Positions 1-13,069 are shown, counted from the first letter of the stretch. The stretch is DNA of 64,000 nt from Coriolopsis trogii (GCA_020543525.1 JAHYIO010000003.1:806001-870000); one strand, 5' to 3'. The notes: generated from the letters alone by a model not told the origin. Made by a program: numbers and translations.

Positions 1-2549
1 GCCGCTAAGGGTGATGTAAAGCCCCAGAGACTGGTGACTGAAATGGTAAGACAGCCCGGCAAGATCGGCATCGTAAGCAAACTCGGTGAGCGAGTCGGTG
101 ACGAGGTCCGCATAAAGTCTGTCATGCAATGGGCGCTCTGAGTATCCTCTCTGAGCGTAGCACGGAGTTGTCTCACCTCGTCATCACTGAAGCTCGTGCA
201 GACGAACTTGGAACGGGACTAAGGCAACGTTAGATAGGGACAGGCGCATCAAGGGAGAATCATACCTGCGAACATCCATGATAACATGCGCTTTCGGAAC
301 CCAGAACTGATCGTCTTTCTTGTGCCACACGGATGTCAACGGAGTATCGCGAACAAGATACGGGCGTTTCGACGGCTAACAAACACATCGAGATTGTTAG
401 AAATTTCGTGGGTACGTACTCCGGGTCGAGCTTATCTCACGAACCTTGTCCACCTCGCGCTTCTCGACATCAAGGTTCGTCGGGATGAACTCGTTCGGAC
501 CAGGAAGGAAGAGCTCTTTGAGATCGTTCGGCTGGCTCGCCTTCTCAATGAAATCTTCGCTGAACCGTTGTACGCGGTACGGTGTTCCGTACCAAGGTTC
601 CTTCTCCCATGTGAGATCATTACCCATCACGCGCTCGTACTCCTCTCCCTTGGCCATGAGCACAGCGCGGGAACGGTCGATCGTGAGCGAGTCGAGGATG
701 CCGCGCATCTCCTTCTCGCCTCCATTCTCCGGGTCCTTTGCGTCCCATTCATGCACGAGCTGGGGCGCTGTAAGGATCTCCTCGCGGGGGACCGGCCAAG
801 ACATGTGTTCCGTTATCCACACAGCGTAGTCGTCAGGGCGGCGCTTTTCAGCGAACCGGAAGCGAGTCTCGCTGATCAGGCTGCGTTCGCGCTGCATCCA
901 GGGAGGGAACTCGGACGATCGGAGCATAGAGATGTACTTAAATACCGAAAGGATGAGAGTCTCGTAGTTTTCTACCATCAAGTATGAGCGATCGTACCAG
1001 CGAAAGAGGAACATAGATGTGCTTACCAAAGCCCTGTGGGGTCATGTATAGGGTGACCTTGAACATAGCAAATCCTCGAGCGAGATTCTGGGGGCCCGCT
1101 GACAGGCCGGTGATCCAACCCTTTTGTTTCAAGTACGAATGTAAGGAACCAGGTCCTTCATGACCGAGGAAATGCGCGATGAACCCCGAAGGCTTGTATC
1201 GCCACATAGGCGGCAAATGAGGCAGGGGGAAGCTGACTTCCAAAGCATGGAATGACATGACGGTCTGCACAGAAACGGATGTCTGCGAAGCAAACGAGAG
1301 TTCAGCTGCAGGACCAATCACTCGTGAGAAGGCTACTCACACCCTTCTCGTTAGGACCGAATGGATGATCATTGATCAAGTGGAGAGGCTCTTTCCCTCG
1401 GTTGAGAATGGGGGAGAAAAGGTTGGCTACCATCTCCGAGAGTTCTTCGAGAGACTCTACGACGGCGTCAGCGCGGGTAGCCTAGCTTACAGTCGACTGA
1501 CAAACCTTGACCAACGACGCACAATCGCATCCTACCCGCACAATACTCCTGGCTCCACCACTCAACCAGCCTCCGCCGAGTTTCTCTCCCAACGACCCCA
1601 CCATCGCCTTCGAGTTCGCTATTCGCGGAAGCCACAGAGGGAGATGGTGAGGGTGCCCTAGAATCATTTGGAGTAGGTGCCAAGCTACCATCCGCGGACT
1701 TCATCGCGCCATTGCCATTCAAGAGACCCTTTGCCTTGAGGTCCTTCCCAACCTTCGACAGGCTTTCCTTGTTGCCAGATCCGAACTTGCGCCAGGGATG
1801 TCCCTCCTTCGACAGATGCTTGTTGGTCTGGAAGATTCTCCAGATGTCACTCTGATGGTTCTTCTTGTGTTCCGAGTCCACAGCATTGAGTTCGCGCACA
1901 GTGCACGAAGGTGTGAAGAGAGGCGAATGGAAGAAGGCGGAGAAGCGGGACAGAGCTCCATGTAGCGCAGAGGTGGAGACGTTGAAGTAGTAATTCGTGT
2001 TAGACGTGCCGGTGTATGCGTTGGAGCTTCCATTGTTCTTGGAGAGGTACTGGATGAAGGATAGGCGTGAGTTACCCTCTGGTCGTAGGCGTGATTTCGA
2101 GAGCACTACACACCTCCGAGTACTCATTCTCCTTCGGATACTGTTCCGTACCCTGAACCCCGTGTGAGGAAATGCACATTCGCAGAGGGAGTCACTACAT
2201 ACCAGGAAGAGGAGATGTTCGCAGAAATGCGCGAGACCTGGCATGTCATCCTACTCAGCATAGTCAGATCATACACACCTGAAGGACGGGTGGAAGGGAG
2301 CAAGAGGAGCCTGTATCACAGTCCACTCACTGGGTCATACAAGTGGCCCACCGCCACATCCAGGCTTGCGGCGGCCTTGTCTGCCTTAGCGTGATGAACC
2401 AGCATCGCTTGCAGCCCATTGTCGAGTCGTATCAGCCTATATTCGCGGTCATCTTGTGGTGATTTGCGAATGGGTTTCGTGTAGACATCGTAGGGGATTT
2501 GGCCAGTGGAGACGCGCGTCCAAGAAGCAGCATCGTCGGATGCAACCAT
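1..2549 (-). CDS. STE23: Insulysin-like M16 metalloprotease, 5' part (cut by window edge)
   Basis: Zinc peptidase of the insulin-degrading enzyme / Ste23 family, which degrades small peptides and, in yeast, helps mature a-factor. The N-terminus reads MVASDDAASW from 2549; an upstream in-frame Met at 2666 is possible. The inverted zinc motif HFCEH is encoded near 2225, and the third-ligand region (RELNAVDSEH) near 1880. Reading on toward position 1, the translation matches the second M16 domain (GWITGLSAGPQNLARGF; LYADLVTDSLTEFAYDADLA). The catalytic half and middle domains are therefore present, and the C-terminal part lies outside the window. Several short introns interrupt it. A Ser/Pro/Ala-rich insert of about 45 residues (about 1600-1740) sits inside the first domain, where most family members have none. 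Family assignment is firm; individual splice sites were not all solved. Confidence 0.93.
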
Positions 2550-4075
2550 AGCGAAGCCTGACCGGAGAAGCAGGCCGTGTGTGCAGAGTATGATCCGAGT
2601 AACAGATGAAGCAGGGGACCGAGAGGGAAAGTTGCGACGTCGAGTCGCTGCAATTCCTCGCAGCATTCGCGTCTGGTGGCAGGAGAACCAGGGGCTAAGT
2701 GTTTGAGGCCTTTTGTCACCGACTCTCGCGTACCACACCAGTCATCCGGGAGGCGCTCCGGTCTATCCGGATTAGCCTCTCCGCTTATGTATACCACCGG
2801 GTACCCTGCCACTGGACGCAAGTACATGTAAGTACATGTACACTGGAGTACGCTGAACACAATCTCCCCACACTACTTGTGTCTGTCGGCTTCACAAACT
2901 TGGGCGGGCTTCGTGTTACTTGGGTTTTCTGCCATTCAACGAAGTGGTTCATGGGCACTGGGTGCACGTATACGTATAGTAAGTCAAGGAGATGTAAGGA
3001 TCCGCGGAAGGCGCAGTGAGTATCTCAGTCTGGACAGCCAGCCTTCGTTCGTGGTTGAGCATATGTGGCGAGCTAGCACCCTCGACATTCATCGATATAT
3101 GGTATTCTCTTTCCCTGCTGTGCAGTACGCAGTATCTAAGCCTCTTGCCAGCTTTACGGACAAACATGTGTTTGTTGGAACTCGTATGCTGCCATTGCAT
3201 GCCCCTCCTATCGTCTTCCTTCATGATGGGTAAGCCGTGAATCCGCGATGCTGCAAAAATAAAAGTACGTAATCATTCCGAGTTCACAGAATACCTCTTA
3301 CAGCCATCATGCAATCTCAGCATCGAATTGATGCAGTTCGATGAAAGGCTCCAACCAAATATCGATGCGATATTCGGTTTGTCGCATAATAGACGATACT
3401 GCAAAGCGTGCGTCAATACTATGTTGCATACGCGCAAACCTGACATCACGCTTACGCTGGCAAAAGAACTCGTCCGATAAGTCTTCCTTCGTGCGACGCA
3501 ACTTGCTTCTGCTCCGACGGGTTCTTCGTCCCTCCGACGACACATGTTCTCCAGGACACTGAACTTTTCTAGTCAGAATACATTCAAAGCAGCACACCTC
3601 GTTGACAAGTCCAAGTGTCGCACCTCCTATCAACATCATCTGCGTTGATATCACCGAGTGGCCTGGAGACCTTCTTGGAGCGGAGAATGGGCACACGGCT
3701 GGAATCAGATGTGCAGAACAAAACCGGGACTTGCTTGTGTACAAGTACATTTCCCGGGCATAGGTATGGTACCGCAGAACAGCCCGTTTGCGTGCTGCAT
3801 ATACAGGTTGTTGTATGCTGTAGTGATAGAGTGTGATCAGTAACATAGGTCCTTGCACACCGACCTTGGTGTACATAGATGGGTTCTGTTCGGTAGTTGC
3901 GGTCGACAGAAAGCTGAAGGACTAGACACCGGCAAAAGCTAGGAAAGCGATGCGATACTGCACAACAGAGCTGACGATGCGGTACATAACAGTAGAGACC
4001 GGAGGAAATGAACGAGATAATCCGTCATAATGAAGATGGTCCGGGATTGAGGAGCGGAAGAATCGTGCAGGGTGT
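2550..4075. other. Intergenic region between insulysin and CKS1
   Basis: No gene is recognised here. An open frame on the minus strand (3307-3876, 189 codons) ends in a plausible-looking stretch (SSIMRQTEYRIDIWLEPFIE) but matches no family I know and lacks clear splice sites, so I do not call it. A short direct repeat of AGTACATGTA occurs near 2820-2840. The region contains the insulysin promoter and the CKS1 3' end. Confidence 0.5.
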
Positions 4076-4555
4076 TTACTTCCTCCTCGCAGGCTGCTTT
4101 CCCACTGCAGCTCTTCCGTTCATAGCGGCATGTATTTGGTCGAAGTTCTTGGGGCGACGAAATAGAAGGACATGCGGCTCCGGGGCTGGAGAGCATCTTG
4201 GATGAGTTTCGTACAAACGGAGCAAAGCCGTCTGACCGACCATGGACTTCATAATGCTCCCAGCCTAGACTCTGCGTGATGCCTATCCCTCGCCATTCTT
4301 CTTCACTTAGCAGTCTGAGCGTCCCAGTGTTATCATCATTGAAGAAATTCTTCGGTATCATCTTGAAGAGCGGCTTTGGCAGGATGACATGGCGGTACTC
4401 GTACTCATCGTCTGAGTAGCGTTCTGAATAATGGATCCTGGTGAAGCCTGTCGCGTGAACACACCGTCTTCGGGCAACCAGCAAGGTACGTACTTCTCGA
4501 TCCACTCCTCCACTTTGCGCGCGGCATCCTGCTGCTTAGCGTCTTTAGCAGCCAT
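4076..4555 (-). CDS. CKS1: Cyclin-dependent kinase regulatory subunit CKS1/Suc1
   Basis: Small CDK-binding adaptor that links phosphorylated substrates to Cdk1 and also cooperates with SCF in some species. Three exons solve cleanly: 4494-4555, 4241-4437 and 4076-4185, with GT-AG introns of 56 and 55 nt, giving 122 aa. The family signatures are all present: [20 protein letters not shown], then [18 protein letters not shown], and [12 protein letters not shown]. The His-x-Pro-Glu-Pro-His hinge region that governs strand exchange is present as HAPEPH. Compared with animal CKS proteins it has an N-terminal extension of about 20 residues and an insert after the first block ([13 protein letters not shown]), which is common in fungi. 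It is transcribed away from the MER3 helicase across a 282-bp shared promoter. Confidence 0.97.
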
Positions 4556-4837
4556 AGTCGAGGGAGAGTGCCAGTAGATGAGGAGGCGTGAGGTTTGGGT
4601 TCGTGTGCGGTCTGCTCAGGAGATAAAACGAATGACAAGGCGACGCAAGTGGCGGAGGCGGAAAGAAGCTCAGGACCACTGTCCGGTCCCGACGAGGACG
4701 CGACAAGTCACGCGTGACAACTTGACCACGTGAGCGGGACGCGACTGATCTCACTTTCTGGCGTTTCGCGGCGCGCTCGTCTACAGAGGGAACAGATCTG
4801 CTTTTCCTTCCACCACCACCATCCCTGAGGCACCAGT
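4556..4837. promoter_or_regulatory. Bidirectional promoter CKS1 / MER3 with MCB and E-box motifs
   Basis: The 282 bp between the two start codons hold a 12-bp perfect palindrome (4707-4718) centred on ACGCGT, the MluI cell-cycle box (4710-4715). A CACGTG E-box lies at 4727-4732, 11 bp away. In yeasts, ACGCGT is the site of the MBF/DSC1 G1-S factor. Its function here is inferred. Confidence 0.5.
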
Positions 4838-7800
4838 ATGGCACATCCGCAATACTTCCGTCACGACCTCTATGGGCACCTACACCTCCAGCATCGACAA
4901 GATCGACATGATGACTCCTACTATCCGATTCTTGGTGAAACTGCATACACGGGTAACGATATTGCAATGCACAGCGACCAAGAGATGGATTGCAACTACA
5001 ACGACGAAGTCGACGAGCTACTTGACGAGATTGGTTCATGCGTCTCTCATACTGCACGAGACTCTACTGAAAGCGATTTCAGGTAAATCTTCGCCATCGC
5101 CGCCTGACCGTAGGCTCCAATCCAGACAATGGGCGATGTCTTCTCAGCTCCCGGGTTCTCCTCAAGATTCACCTCCGACAGCTTATGACGACAATCAGTA
5201 TGCATACAACGACCGTAGCTTCGATCACGCTTCGTACGCCGACGACAGTGAGGTGTATCCCCAAGTACCAGGAGCGGCCAACCCCACGGGATTCGGTACG
5301 TGCTCCGCGATTGCGACTGCACATAGTCCGCGTAGAGATTGCCTTACATATACCCGCAATATGAAGGTCAAGGGACTTCATATCACAGTTATTCTCGAAT
5401 CAATACTGCTCCTGTTACGCCTACCTCTGCTCGTCGTATGGACGCATATACGGACGCATATAGCGGCTACAGAATCTCACAAACTCCGCCAGACAAAAGG
5501 CACAGCATGCGCCTGCGACCAGTGTCAGATCTGCGTACGTCCAATCCCTAGGACGATCCTGATCAGACCGAAATCCCCCTAAATGTTTTTGAAAAGCCGA
5601 CATATATCGAGGTCTTTTCAAATTCGGGGTCTTCAATGCCGTCCAATCTCAATGCTTCGATCAAGTAGGTGCTACATTTTAGCGCATTCTGAATTACTGA
5701 AGCTTACCTTGCACAGATTGTATACTCCGACGAGAATATGGTACGTGATACGCAATGTGTTCCCTACCATTGCGTGACACATTCGCTGCAGGTCATAAGC
5801 GGTACTTGTCCATCTCTGTTTAATAGACTAGAGGTGTAACGATTGAATTAAAGCGCCAACGGGAAGCGGCAAAACCGTGCTTTTCGAACTGGCTATCATT
5901 AAGATGCTGAGAGAATGCTCGAGCACCGGTCGCAAAGTCAAATGTGTCTACATCGCTCCCACAAAGGTACGATGTACCCTCCCTCCCTCCCTCCCTCCCT
6001 CAGTATATATGTACTCACCAATCGCTCCGTCAGTCCCTGTGTACCGAGAAAGCTAGTGACTGGCAGGCGAAGTTTGCAACCTTCGGGGCCAAATGTGAGT
6101 CGAGCGTACAATTCGTATGTTCAGCTTGACCGTCTTATGTGGTTAAGGCTCCGAGATGACAGGAGATACTGTCAATATTGGTCGAGGAGCATGGGGAGAT
6201 GCAAAAGATGCTACCATAATGTGAGCAAACTGACATTCGCCATGTGAGCACCAAAACTGAGCGTTTTCGGCAGTGTGACCACCGTATGTAGCTTGCTCTT
6301 CCTTCATATTGTTCTTTGATTCACCATTTTAGGGCGAGAAATGGGACAGCCTTACTCGTAATTGGTGAGTAGACATTACATACGTGGCATTGCTCGCTGA
6401 CCCCAGCCACTTCAGGGATGAATACAATTCGATCCTCTCACAGATCAAACTGTTCCTGATAGACGAGGTTTGCGAACCGCCTTCTGCGTCAACATTTCTA
6501 CTGAACTCAGTGACAGGTTCATCTTCTGAACGAGACGCGTGGCAGCACGTTGGAAGTGATCGTCTCCCGTATGAAACTGCGCGGCACCTCAGTCCGTTTC
6601 ATCGTGGTCTCTGCCACCGTTCCGAATATCGGAGATGTCGCTGAATGGGTGGGTGACCGCACTGGACGAGGATCAGCAATGGTCAGAGAGGTGTGTGGTC
6701 TTATTCTCTGCTCATCGCGCGACAGTTGCTGTACGGCGTGTCCAGTTCGGGGAAGAGTTTCGCCCTTGCAAACTATCGAGATTCGTGTATGGCATCCCGC
6801 GCCGCAAGGATACGAACGATTTCGTCTTTGCGAAAGCGCTGGATTACAAGCTTTACAGCGTGTTGCAACAGCATTGCAACAACAAGCCCGTCTTGGTGTT
6901 CTGTCCAACTCGCAAAGGTTAGTTGGTGGTTGATAACGATAACGGCGCGCTAATCGCGTCTCAGGGGTAATGGTTGCGGCGGAGCATATACTGAAGGAAT
7001 ACGAGGAAGCCTTAAGCAAGAAGGAAACCGTACCCTGGTCCAAGCCGCCCAGGTATGTACGTGACTGCAACAACTGTAAAGCATGACGTGATGATACTTC
7101 ACAGGTGTGAACACTTGTTTGGCAACAAGCAACTTGACAGTAAGTCGGTAAAAGATCACGTCCCCAGGATTGCTTCCAACCTCTCGTTATGACAGAGTTG
7201 GCAGCGTGCGGCATTGGGGTACATCACGCCGGACTCGGGAAGGCCGACCGCACCGCGACCGAGCAACTTTATCTCAAGAGAGCGGTGAAGGTGCTCTTTG
7301 CAACATCGGTGTGTATTGCTCTGTCAATGACTCCTTCCCTTGATGTATTGACAGTTACTCATTCACGCAGACTCTGGCTGTTGGTGTCAATTTACGTGTG
7401 TCATGTATCGCCCCTGCCTCTGGTCGTTTACTGGCTGATAGAGAGCAGCGGCACATACTGTGGTTATCAAGGGTGTCAAGTTATTCCAAAATGGCTCCTC
7501 GCAAGAGTACTCCGATCTCGACATAATGCAAATGATCGGCCGCGCGGTATGTTGTGCATCAAGTTCCATGCCGATCTCATCTCCGAATCTCATCAAAACC
7601 TATCTCTCCAGGGCCGCCCTCAGTTTGACAAGGAAGGCGTAGCTGTTATCATGTGCGAGCAAGAGCTCGAAGCAAAGTACAGAGCTCTGGCGCAGGGACA
7701 AACGGTTCTCGAGAGCAGCCTCCACTTGTCCCTCGCTGAACACCTCAACTCTGAAATCGCGCTCGGCACAATCACCAGCGTGGATACTGCCAAGAAGTGG

Positions 7801-10800
7801 TTGCACAATGCATTCCTATATAGACGACTCCAGAAGAATCCCGCTCATTATGCTGTCAAGAAGGAAGGTAACATGTCCTGGGAAGAGAGAATGGACGAAC
7901 TGGTCACGCAGAACATCGCGACGTTGGGGAAAGCGGAGATGGTGAAACAGGAAGAGGACGACTCGCTATCATCGACGGATTATGGCGACATCATGAGCAA
8001 GGTGTGTCTTGTCGGCGTTTCATAGGACATCGCTCACTTCCATAGTTTTATATTCGACAAGCAACCGTGAGTCCGCGAGCTAGACCTTGAGCGGTTTCTA
8101 CTTAGCCTTGATAGATGGTCCGAATCACGAAGTTGTCCGATAAAGCCACCATGCGGGAGATTGTGAGTTCATGTCGGCGTGACTTGACTCTTTCTCACGT
8201 TGGACACTATCCACAGCTTGAGACGTTATCATGTGCAGAGGAGTACGCATATACATAGGATATCTATACGTTAAGCTCACTTGTGTGCGCTGCAGGTTTT
8301 CCGATATCAAGTTCAGATCGGGGGAAAAGCAAGTGAGTCCCTCTTGCGACTCTGTGGAGTATTAGGATGCACACAGAGACTCATTCGTGACAGGTCTACA
8401 ATAAGCTGCGCACGCACCATGACATTCGATATCCACTTAAGAAAATCGAGAAGCCTTCTGACAAGGTGTTCATACTCATACAAGCTATCTTGGCCGCGAT
8501 CAACCTCTCCGACCCGGAATACAAGAGCGCAGAAACACAACCATACACAGAGTCAATCCCCGTCCTGCGTCACATTTCCCGTCTCGCTAGAGGCCAGTTG
8601 CATCTTGTAATGCTGATTGCTTCGTCCTGCTGACGGTACCATAGCGGTTGTCGAAGTGGCGAACACACGTAAAGCCGGCGCGCTCCTCAAAAGTGCCCTC
8701 GAAGTGTACGTGTATCGTTCGGTGTTCTCACCCGCATTGCGCCCATATTCACTCTGTACGCAAAAGGCTGCGTTGTCTTAGCGCGAAGGCTTGGGAAGAC
8801 CGAAGTGTCGTATTCAGGCAGCTCGACGATATAGGCTTGAAATCGTGCGTTTCCCTTAGCCTCACCTGAGAATTTAGCTAATAGGAAGCATAGGCTCAAG
8901 GTTTGCGGCTGCAGTATGGTATACTTTTCAGTTGATCATGCCGTATTCCAGGTCCTTGCAGAACATAACATCACGACGTTCGCGGCTCTGCGCAAGCTGG
9001 ACCCCGGCCGCATTGAGCTGGTAGCGAATTGAAATTTGACGTCTGCGAGGGTGCTGAAGCTAATACACCCGTATTCAGCTACTCAATCGCAAACCCCCTT
9101 TCGGCCACGACGTTTTGGCCGCGGCGAACCAACTCCCACAGTACACTCTTCAAGTCACAGAACTAGATAGTTCTATTCGCAAAGACTACATTGAGGTTGA
9201 GCTCTCGATCGAATGCGGCCTCGCTCAGGACCTGAAACCGCAAAACGCGAAGAAATCTAAGAAACAACGTCGCTACGATATGACTATAGTGCTGACATTG
9301 ACGTCGGATAACGGTTTCGTCGATTTTCGGCGCATTGGGTATATAGTCATCCTCGGTTCTGATGGATTCACGCTAAGACACGACCCTTATTAGGACGTCT
9401 GCCCTCAAGAACCCTCGTGACTTCGTTGTAACTGCTAGGTTGACGAAACCCAGCCAGTCGATCGTCGTATTGGTGACATCGGTGGGCACGATACCCGGTA
9501 ATGTTTCAGTATAGTGATGGTGTTTGTAGGACACATACGCAGGAGTTACAGCCTCCGCTTCTTACAAACCAAAGATCGACGTGTTGGCATACCCTATTAT
9601 GGATACTCGTCCTCAGGATGCCCTCGTGCGTACACTGTCTGAGATCAGTATACTGATGTCTCACATCTTCATATAGGCGAGAGATGTCGAGGGGCTTGAA
9701 GATGTCTCGGACTTCTGGGATGTTGGTGCAGACGGCGAGTTTGAAGAGGATCCCACGAATGACGACGGGGTGACAGAAGCACCATCATCGGGCAGTACGT
9801 ATGTCCTTGCCGTCCAAGATCCCCATTCACTGTGTCGTGCACGACTTGCAGTTCTCTCTACAAACATTGTCGCCTCCCGTCCTCCTGGGACGGCCAAGCC
9901 AGTGGCACCCACTGCTCCGCATCAGTTGCCGAACGGAAATTTCGAGTGAGTCGTTTGCAGCACGTTCCTTCAATTGCTCAAGCCCTGGTACAGATGTAAC
10001 CACACTTGCAGAGACAAGACCAAATGTCGTCATCTTTGGTGAGTACTTCCCCTCTTCATGACTACTAACGTAACTGTTTGGGGCACAGTTGCCACGAAGG
10101 ACTCGCTAAGCCTCCCCCTATGACGAAGAAGCGAATGGAATTGCTGGCCGCCGCCTTGGATGGCCCTCGAGACAACGCGCAGAGCTCATCGGAACATCCT
10201 GGCAGGCCGATGAACCCAGACGTTGAGAAGAAGTCGAGACCTAAACCGCTACCGAGAGCGAGAGAGAACTCGAAGTTGACTGTCAAGTCCGAGCGGTCTC
10301 TGAAGCAACTTGAAGCGCTGCATGAGCGCACAAGCGTGACGGAGAGCTTGCAGCTCACGAGTGGCAGCCGTATAAAGCTGCATCACGACCTCCAAGAACC
10401 GTCAAAGCGGGGTACGAAGCTCCGGCCTGACTTTGATCTGGAATTCGTTCGCCTTGATGACCGGCCTAAAGAGCTTTCTATGGATGTTTCTGCTGCCCTC
10501 TCGGAAGACTCTGACGAGGATCTACCAGATGCTGGAGACATTCTCGGTTCTCTTGGAAAATCTGAAGTCGCCGAACGTGCTGAAACATCTGATACAACGG
10601 ACTATGGCGATCCTGAGCTCGATGTTCTCATAGCCGATTTGCCTATCGAGGAGTCCAACAGCCAACCTCGGAGAAGAAAGGAAAATACGGCGGGTCGGGC
10701 TCCCATGCCTAGCAAGAGGAAGCAACGGTCGTCGTCGCCGGTCGCACCCACCAAAAAGTTCAGAGCCGCCCGCTCCAGTCCGCCTATCGAGGTTTCGACC

Positions 10801-11299
10801 ATCTCTTCGTATGGAAATCGATGTCTGACTGAAAGTTCCCTAGATCCTTTCTTCACCAGAGGACAAAGATCTCAAAGAATCTGCGTTGTTCACCATATCT
10901 CTAACCGTCGACGATTACTACGTTGCGATGGACACTTCTCGTATGCCCAATCCGGTGGCCGGTTCATCTCCAGCTACGTCTTCTACTGCTCGGATGGATG
11001 AGGATATGGGCTTCGTACTGGATACTAGTCTCTTTGACATCGTTTCCTCTACTCCCCCCTTGGTGAACACTGGTTTGGCTCAGTCAGCGCCGACGGCCGC
11101 CAGCGGTATGGACAACTCGCACGACGTGATTGACAGCAGACAAAGAAACATCCGCTCGGGGACCGCACAGGACGAGATTCTGCCGGAGCCTGTGGATAGT
11201 CAAAATCCTGATGGCGAAGACGTCGACCCTTACGGAGACCCGCTCGCGGAATTCGAGGCCTGGTTGAGGAGTGGAGCAGTTGACATCGTGGAGGAGTGA
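4838..11299 (+). CDS. HFM1: Meiotic ATP-dependent DNA helicase HFM1/MER3
   Basis: Ski2-like superfamily 2 helicase that stabilises recombination intermediates and promotes interfering crossovers in meiosis. The gene is split by many short introns. In order: an acidic, Tyr-rich N-terminus (from 4838); the conserved lead LPDIYRGLFKFGVFNAVQSQ, formed by splicing out 5535-5596; Walker A APTGSGKT (about 5853-5877); a DEVH box formed across an intron (about 6465-6520); motif III SAT; the QMIGRAGRPQFD motif VI (about 7530-7630); a winged-helix region; a Sec63-like domain (about 8400-9450); and a C4 zinc finger CNHTCRDKTKCRHLCC spliced across about 9994-10090, a hallmark of HFM1. A Ser/Asp-rich disordered tail runs to the stop at 11297. 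TIM54 converges 84 bp downstream. Identity is firm; the total exon count was not determined. Confidence 0.95.
5977..6000. repeat. (CCCT)6 microsatellite in a MER3 intron
   Basis: Six perfect CCCT units lie in the intron that follows the exon ending in YIAPTK. They form a strong pyrimidine tract upstream of that intron's 3' splice site. Confidence 0.9.
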
Positions 11300-11383
11300 T
11301 TATGGATGGATGCGTTATAGGGTTCTATGTGCTAAGCAGGCTGTATGCTAGGAGTGTATGCAATGAGACAGAGCGAGCAAGGA

Positions 11384-13069
11384 TTATGAAGGCGAGGAAG
11401 GCAATGCATCATCCGACTCATTCTGTCCTGGTGACGGATCGGTGTAAACCCTGAGAACATTCCTAAGCCTCTCGTCCCATTCAACGTCCCTGTCCGGTCG
11501 GATGATGTTAAACCCTTCCTCGTCCGCTGTCCACCGTAACTCCTTTTTCAACCGCTCGGCACGCAACTCGACCTCGGTCGGCGGAGGGTAGTTTCGCTCC
11601 TCCTTGGTCGGCTCGCGGGTACCGCGCGCGAGGGCCCTTGCTGTCTCCAGTTTCTTGGCGAGCTCTTTGTAATACCCCTCCCTGGCCTTCTCGATATCTG
11701 ACAGGAAGTCGCGTACCACGGACTTCTTGTAGTAGGACTCCGCTTCCCGGTCGAAGTCAAGGTCGGTTGGAGACAGCTCTGATAGGAAGGGCTTTTGCGG
11801 CGCGTCAGGATCGGTGATGGTCTCGGGACGCGCTAGCACCTCCGGGGGCGGAGCGGAGAAGGGGCGGGTGTTGCCCATCACGAGCTTGTAAGCGGCTTCT
11901 GCGCCTTCGCGCACCCTCACGCGTTCGTTAAAGAAGTCCCAGATCATAAGGGGTATCTGGGTAAAACCGATGTGATTCGTGAAGCTGACGAGAAGCATTG
12001 GGGGTTGTGGAGGAATAGAAGCAGGGGGAGCGTTGAGGTGCTCAGGGATACCGTCGGAGGGTTTCGATGGTGGAGGGGCACGGAGGTTTTGGGTCGCAAG
12101 GACGGAGAATGGTTTTGAAGACGGTATACGCGACAATGTAGGAAGGGGTTCGTCGTCTCCGAGCGAAGACTCCAGAGAGGATTCAGGCTCAGGCTCGTCG
12201 AACTTGCCGTCGTTCGCCAATGCTTGTGAGAGCCGCTCCTCCCTGTCCACCGCTTCGAGACCGTCCGTCCATCCACGCTTGAGACCGGCCATGTACTCCT
12301 TGAGGGTGTGACGACCTACGATGACTAGACCACCTTCTAGCCATCGTTGCCGCTTCTCCTCCGGGGAGCTCCCCGGTAGTTGCATCGGCCCCGCTATTGG
12401 ACGGTCGATGCCGAGCATCAACCTGCGCTCTGCGCGAATGTCCTGAGCGACGCGGCGCGCAATGTCGCCCAGCTGACGTCCCTTGACCATATCATAGTCG
12501 ATGGCTGCTGCGACAAATATGGGCTGTCCGACATGTCAATTGGTAAGAATACAGAGCAGAAGAGTAGATGCGCGAACCTTGACGTACTTCCGGAAGTATC
12601 TCATGCTTCGGTCATAGTCCTCGTCACCCAGCCATTTCGCACCGTACACCGTGACCTTGCGCGGAAGCTGCATGCTGCCCAGCGGCTCGGAAGCCAGATC
12701 TTTGACCTTGTCCACATATTCCTGGCGGATCTTCTTACACTGTTGACGGTCGTAGATGTAGTAACCCGTGACAGCAGAGGTGACTGAGAGGAAGATGAGC
12801 CAGTTGCGCGAAGGCAGACTAGGACGTTTGTCCAGCCATGATGGAGGGATCCCAGTGTACTGTAGCACAGTCTTCACTCCAGACTGGGGAGGCTTGGGAG
12901 CAGGGAAGACGCTGTCGCCGCCCTTTGAACTCATCGCCGGGGACGAGACCGACGGAGACCTGGAAGAGTTTGCGACTTTGCCGTCCGCGCTGTACGCGCT
13001 TGCACGCGAGAGACGCGATCGGCCCGGGGAATGCCGCCGCACAATCCTTGCGCCACCGGAGCCAAACAT
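11384..13069 (-). CDS. TIM54: Mitochondrial inner membrane import subunit TIM54
   Basis: Component of the TIM22 complex that inserts carrier proteins into the mitochondrial inner membrane. Two exons, 12578-13069 and 11384-12523, are separated by a 54-nt GT-AG intron and encode 543 aa. The family core is clear: IPPSWLDKRPSLPSRNWLIF, followed by a single transmembrane segment (SVTSAVTGYYIYD), then the VKDLASEPL and RKVTVYGAKW block. The splice restores YVKPIFVAAAIDYDMVKGRQ. The first ~60 residues are Arg/Ser-rich, as expected for a matrix-side presequence-like tail. A long Pro/Ser-rich, probably disordered insert lies in the middle (about 12000-12200). The chosen start leaves only 70 bp to the PRP45 start; a later Met is possible but would remove basic N-terminal sequence. 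Confidence 0.94.

Noticed and set aside
3307..3876. 189-codon minus-strand open frame in the insulysin-CKS1 gap
   Set aside because: It matches no known family, lacks splice support and is overlapped by open frames on the other strand; kept only as a note.
5535..5596. Apparent in-frame stop (TAG at 5549) in the MER3 N-terminal exon
   Set aside because: A 62-nt intron with GTACGT donor at 5535 and acceptor ending 5596 removes it and restores the conserved LPDIYRGLFKFGVFNAVQSQ block.
5977..6000. CCCT tract considered as a regulatory element
   Set aside because: It lies inside a MER3 intron and is explained as a simple microsatellite and pyrimidine tract.
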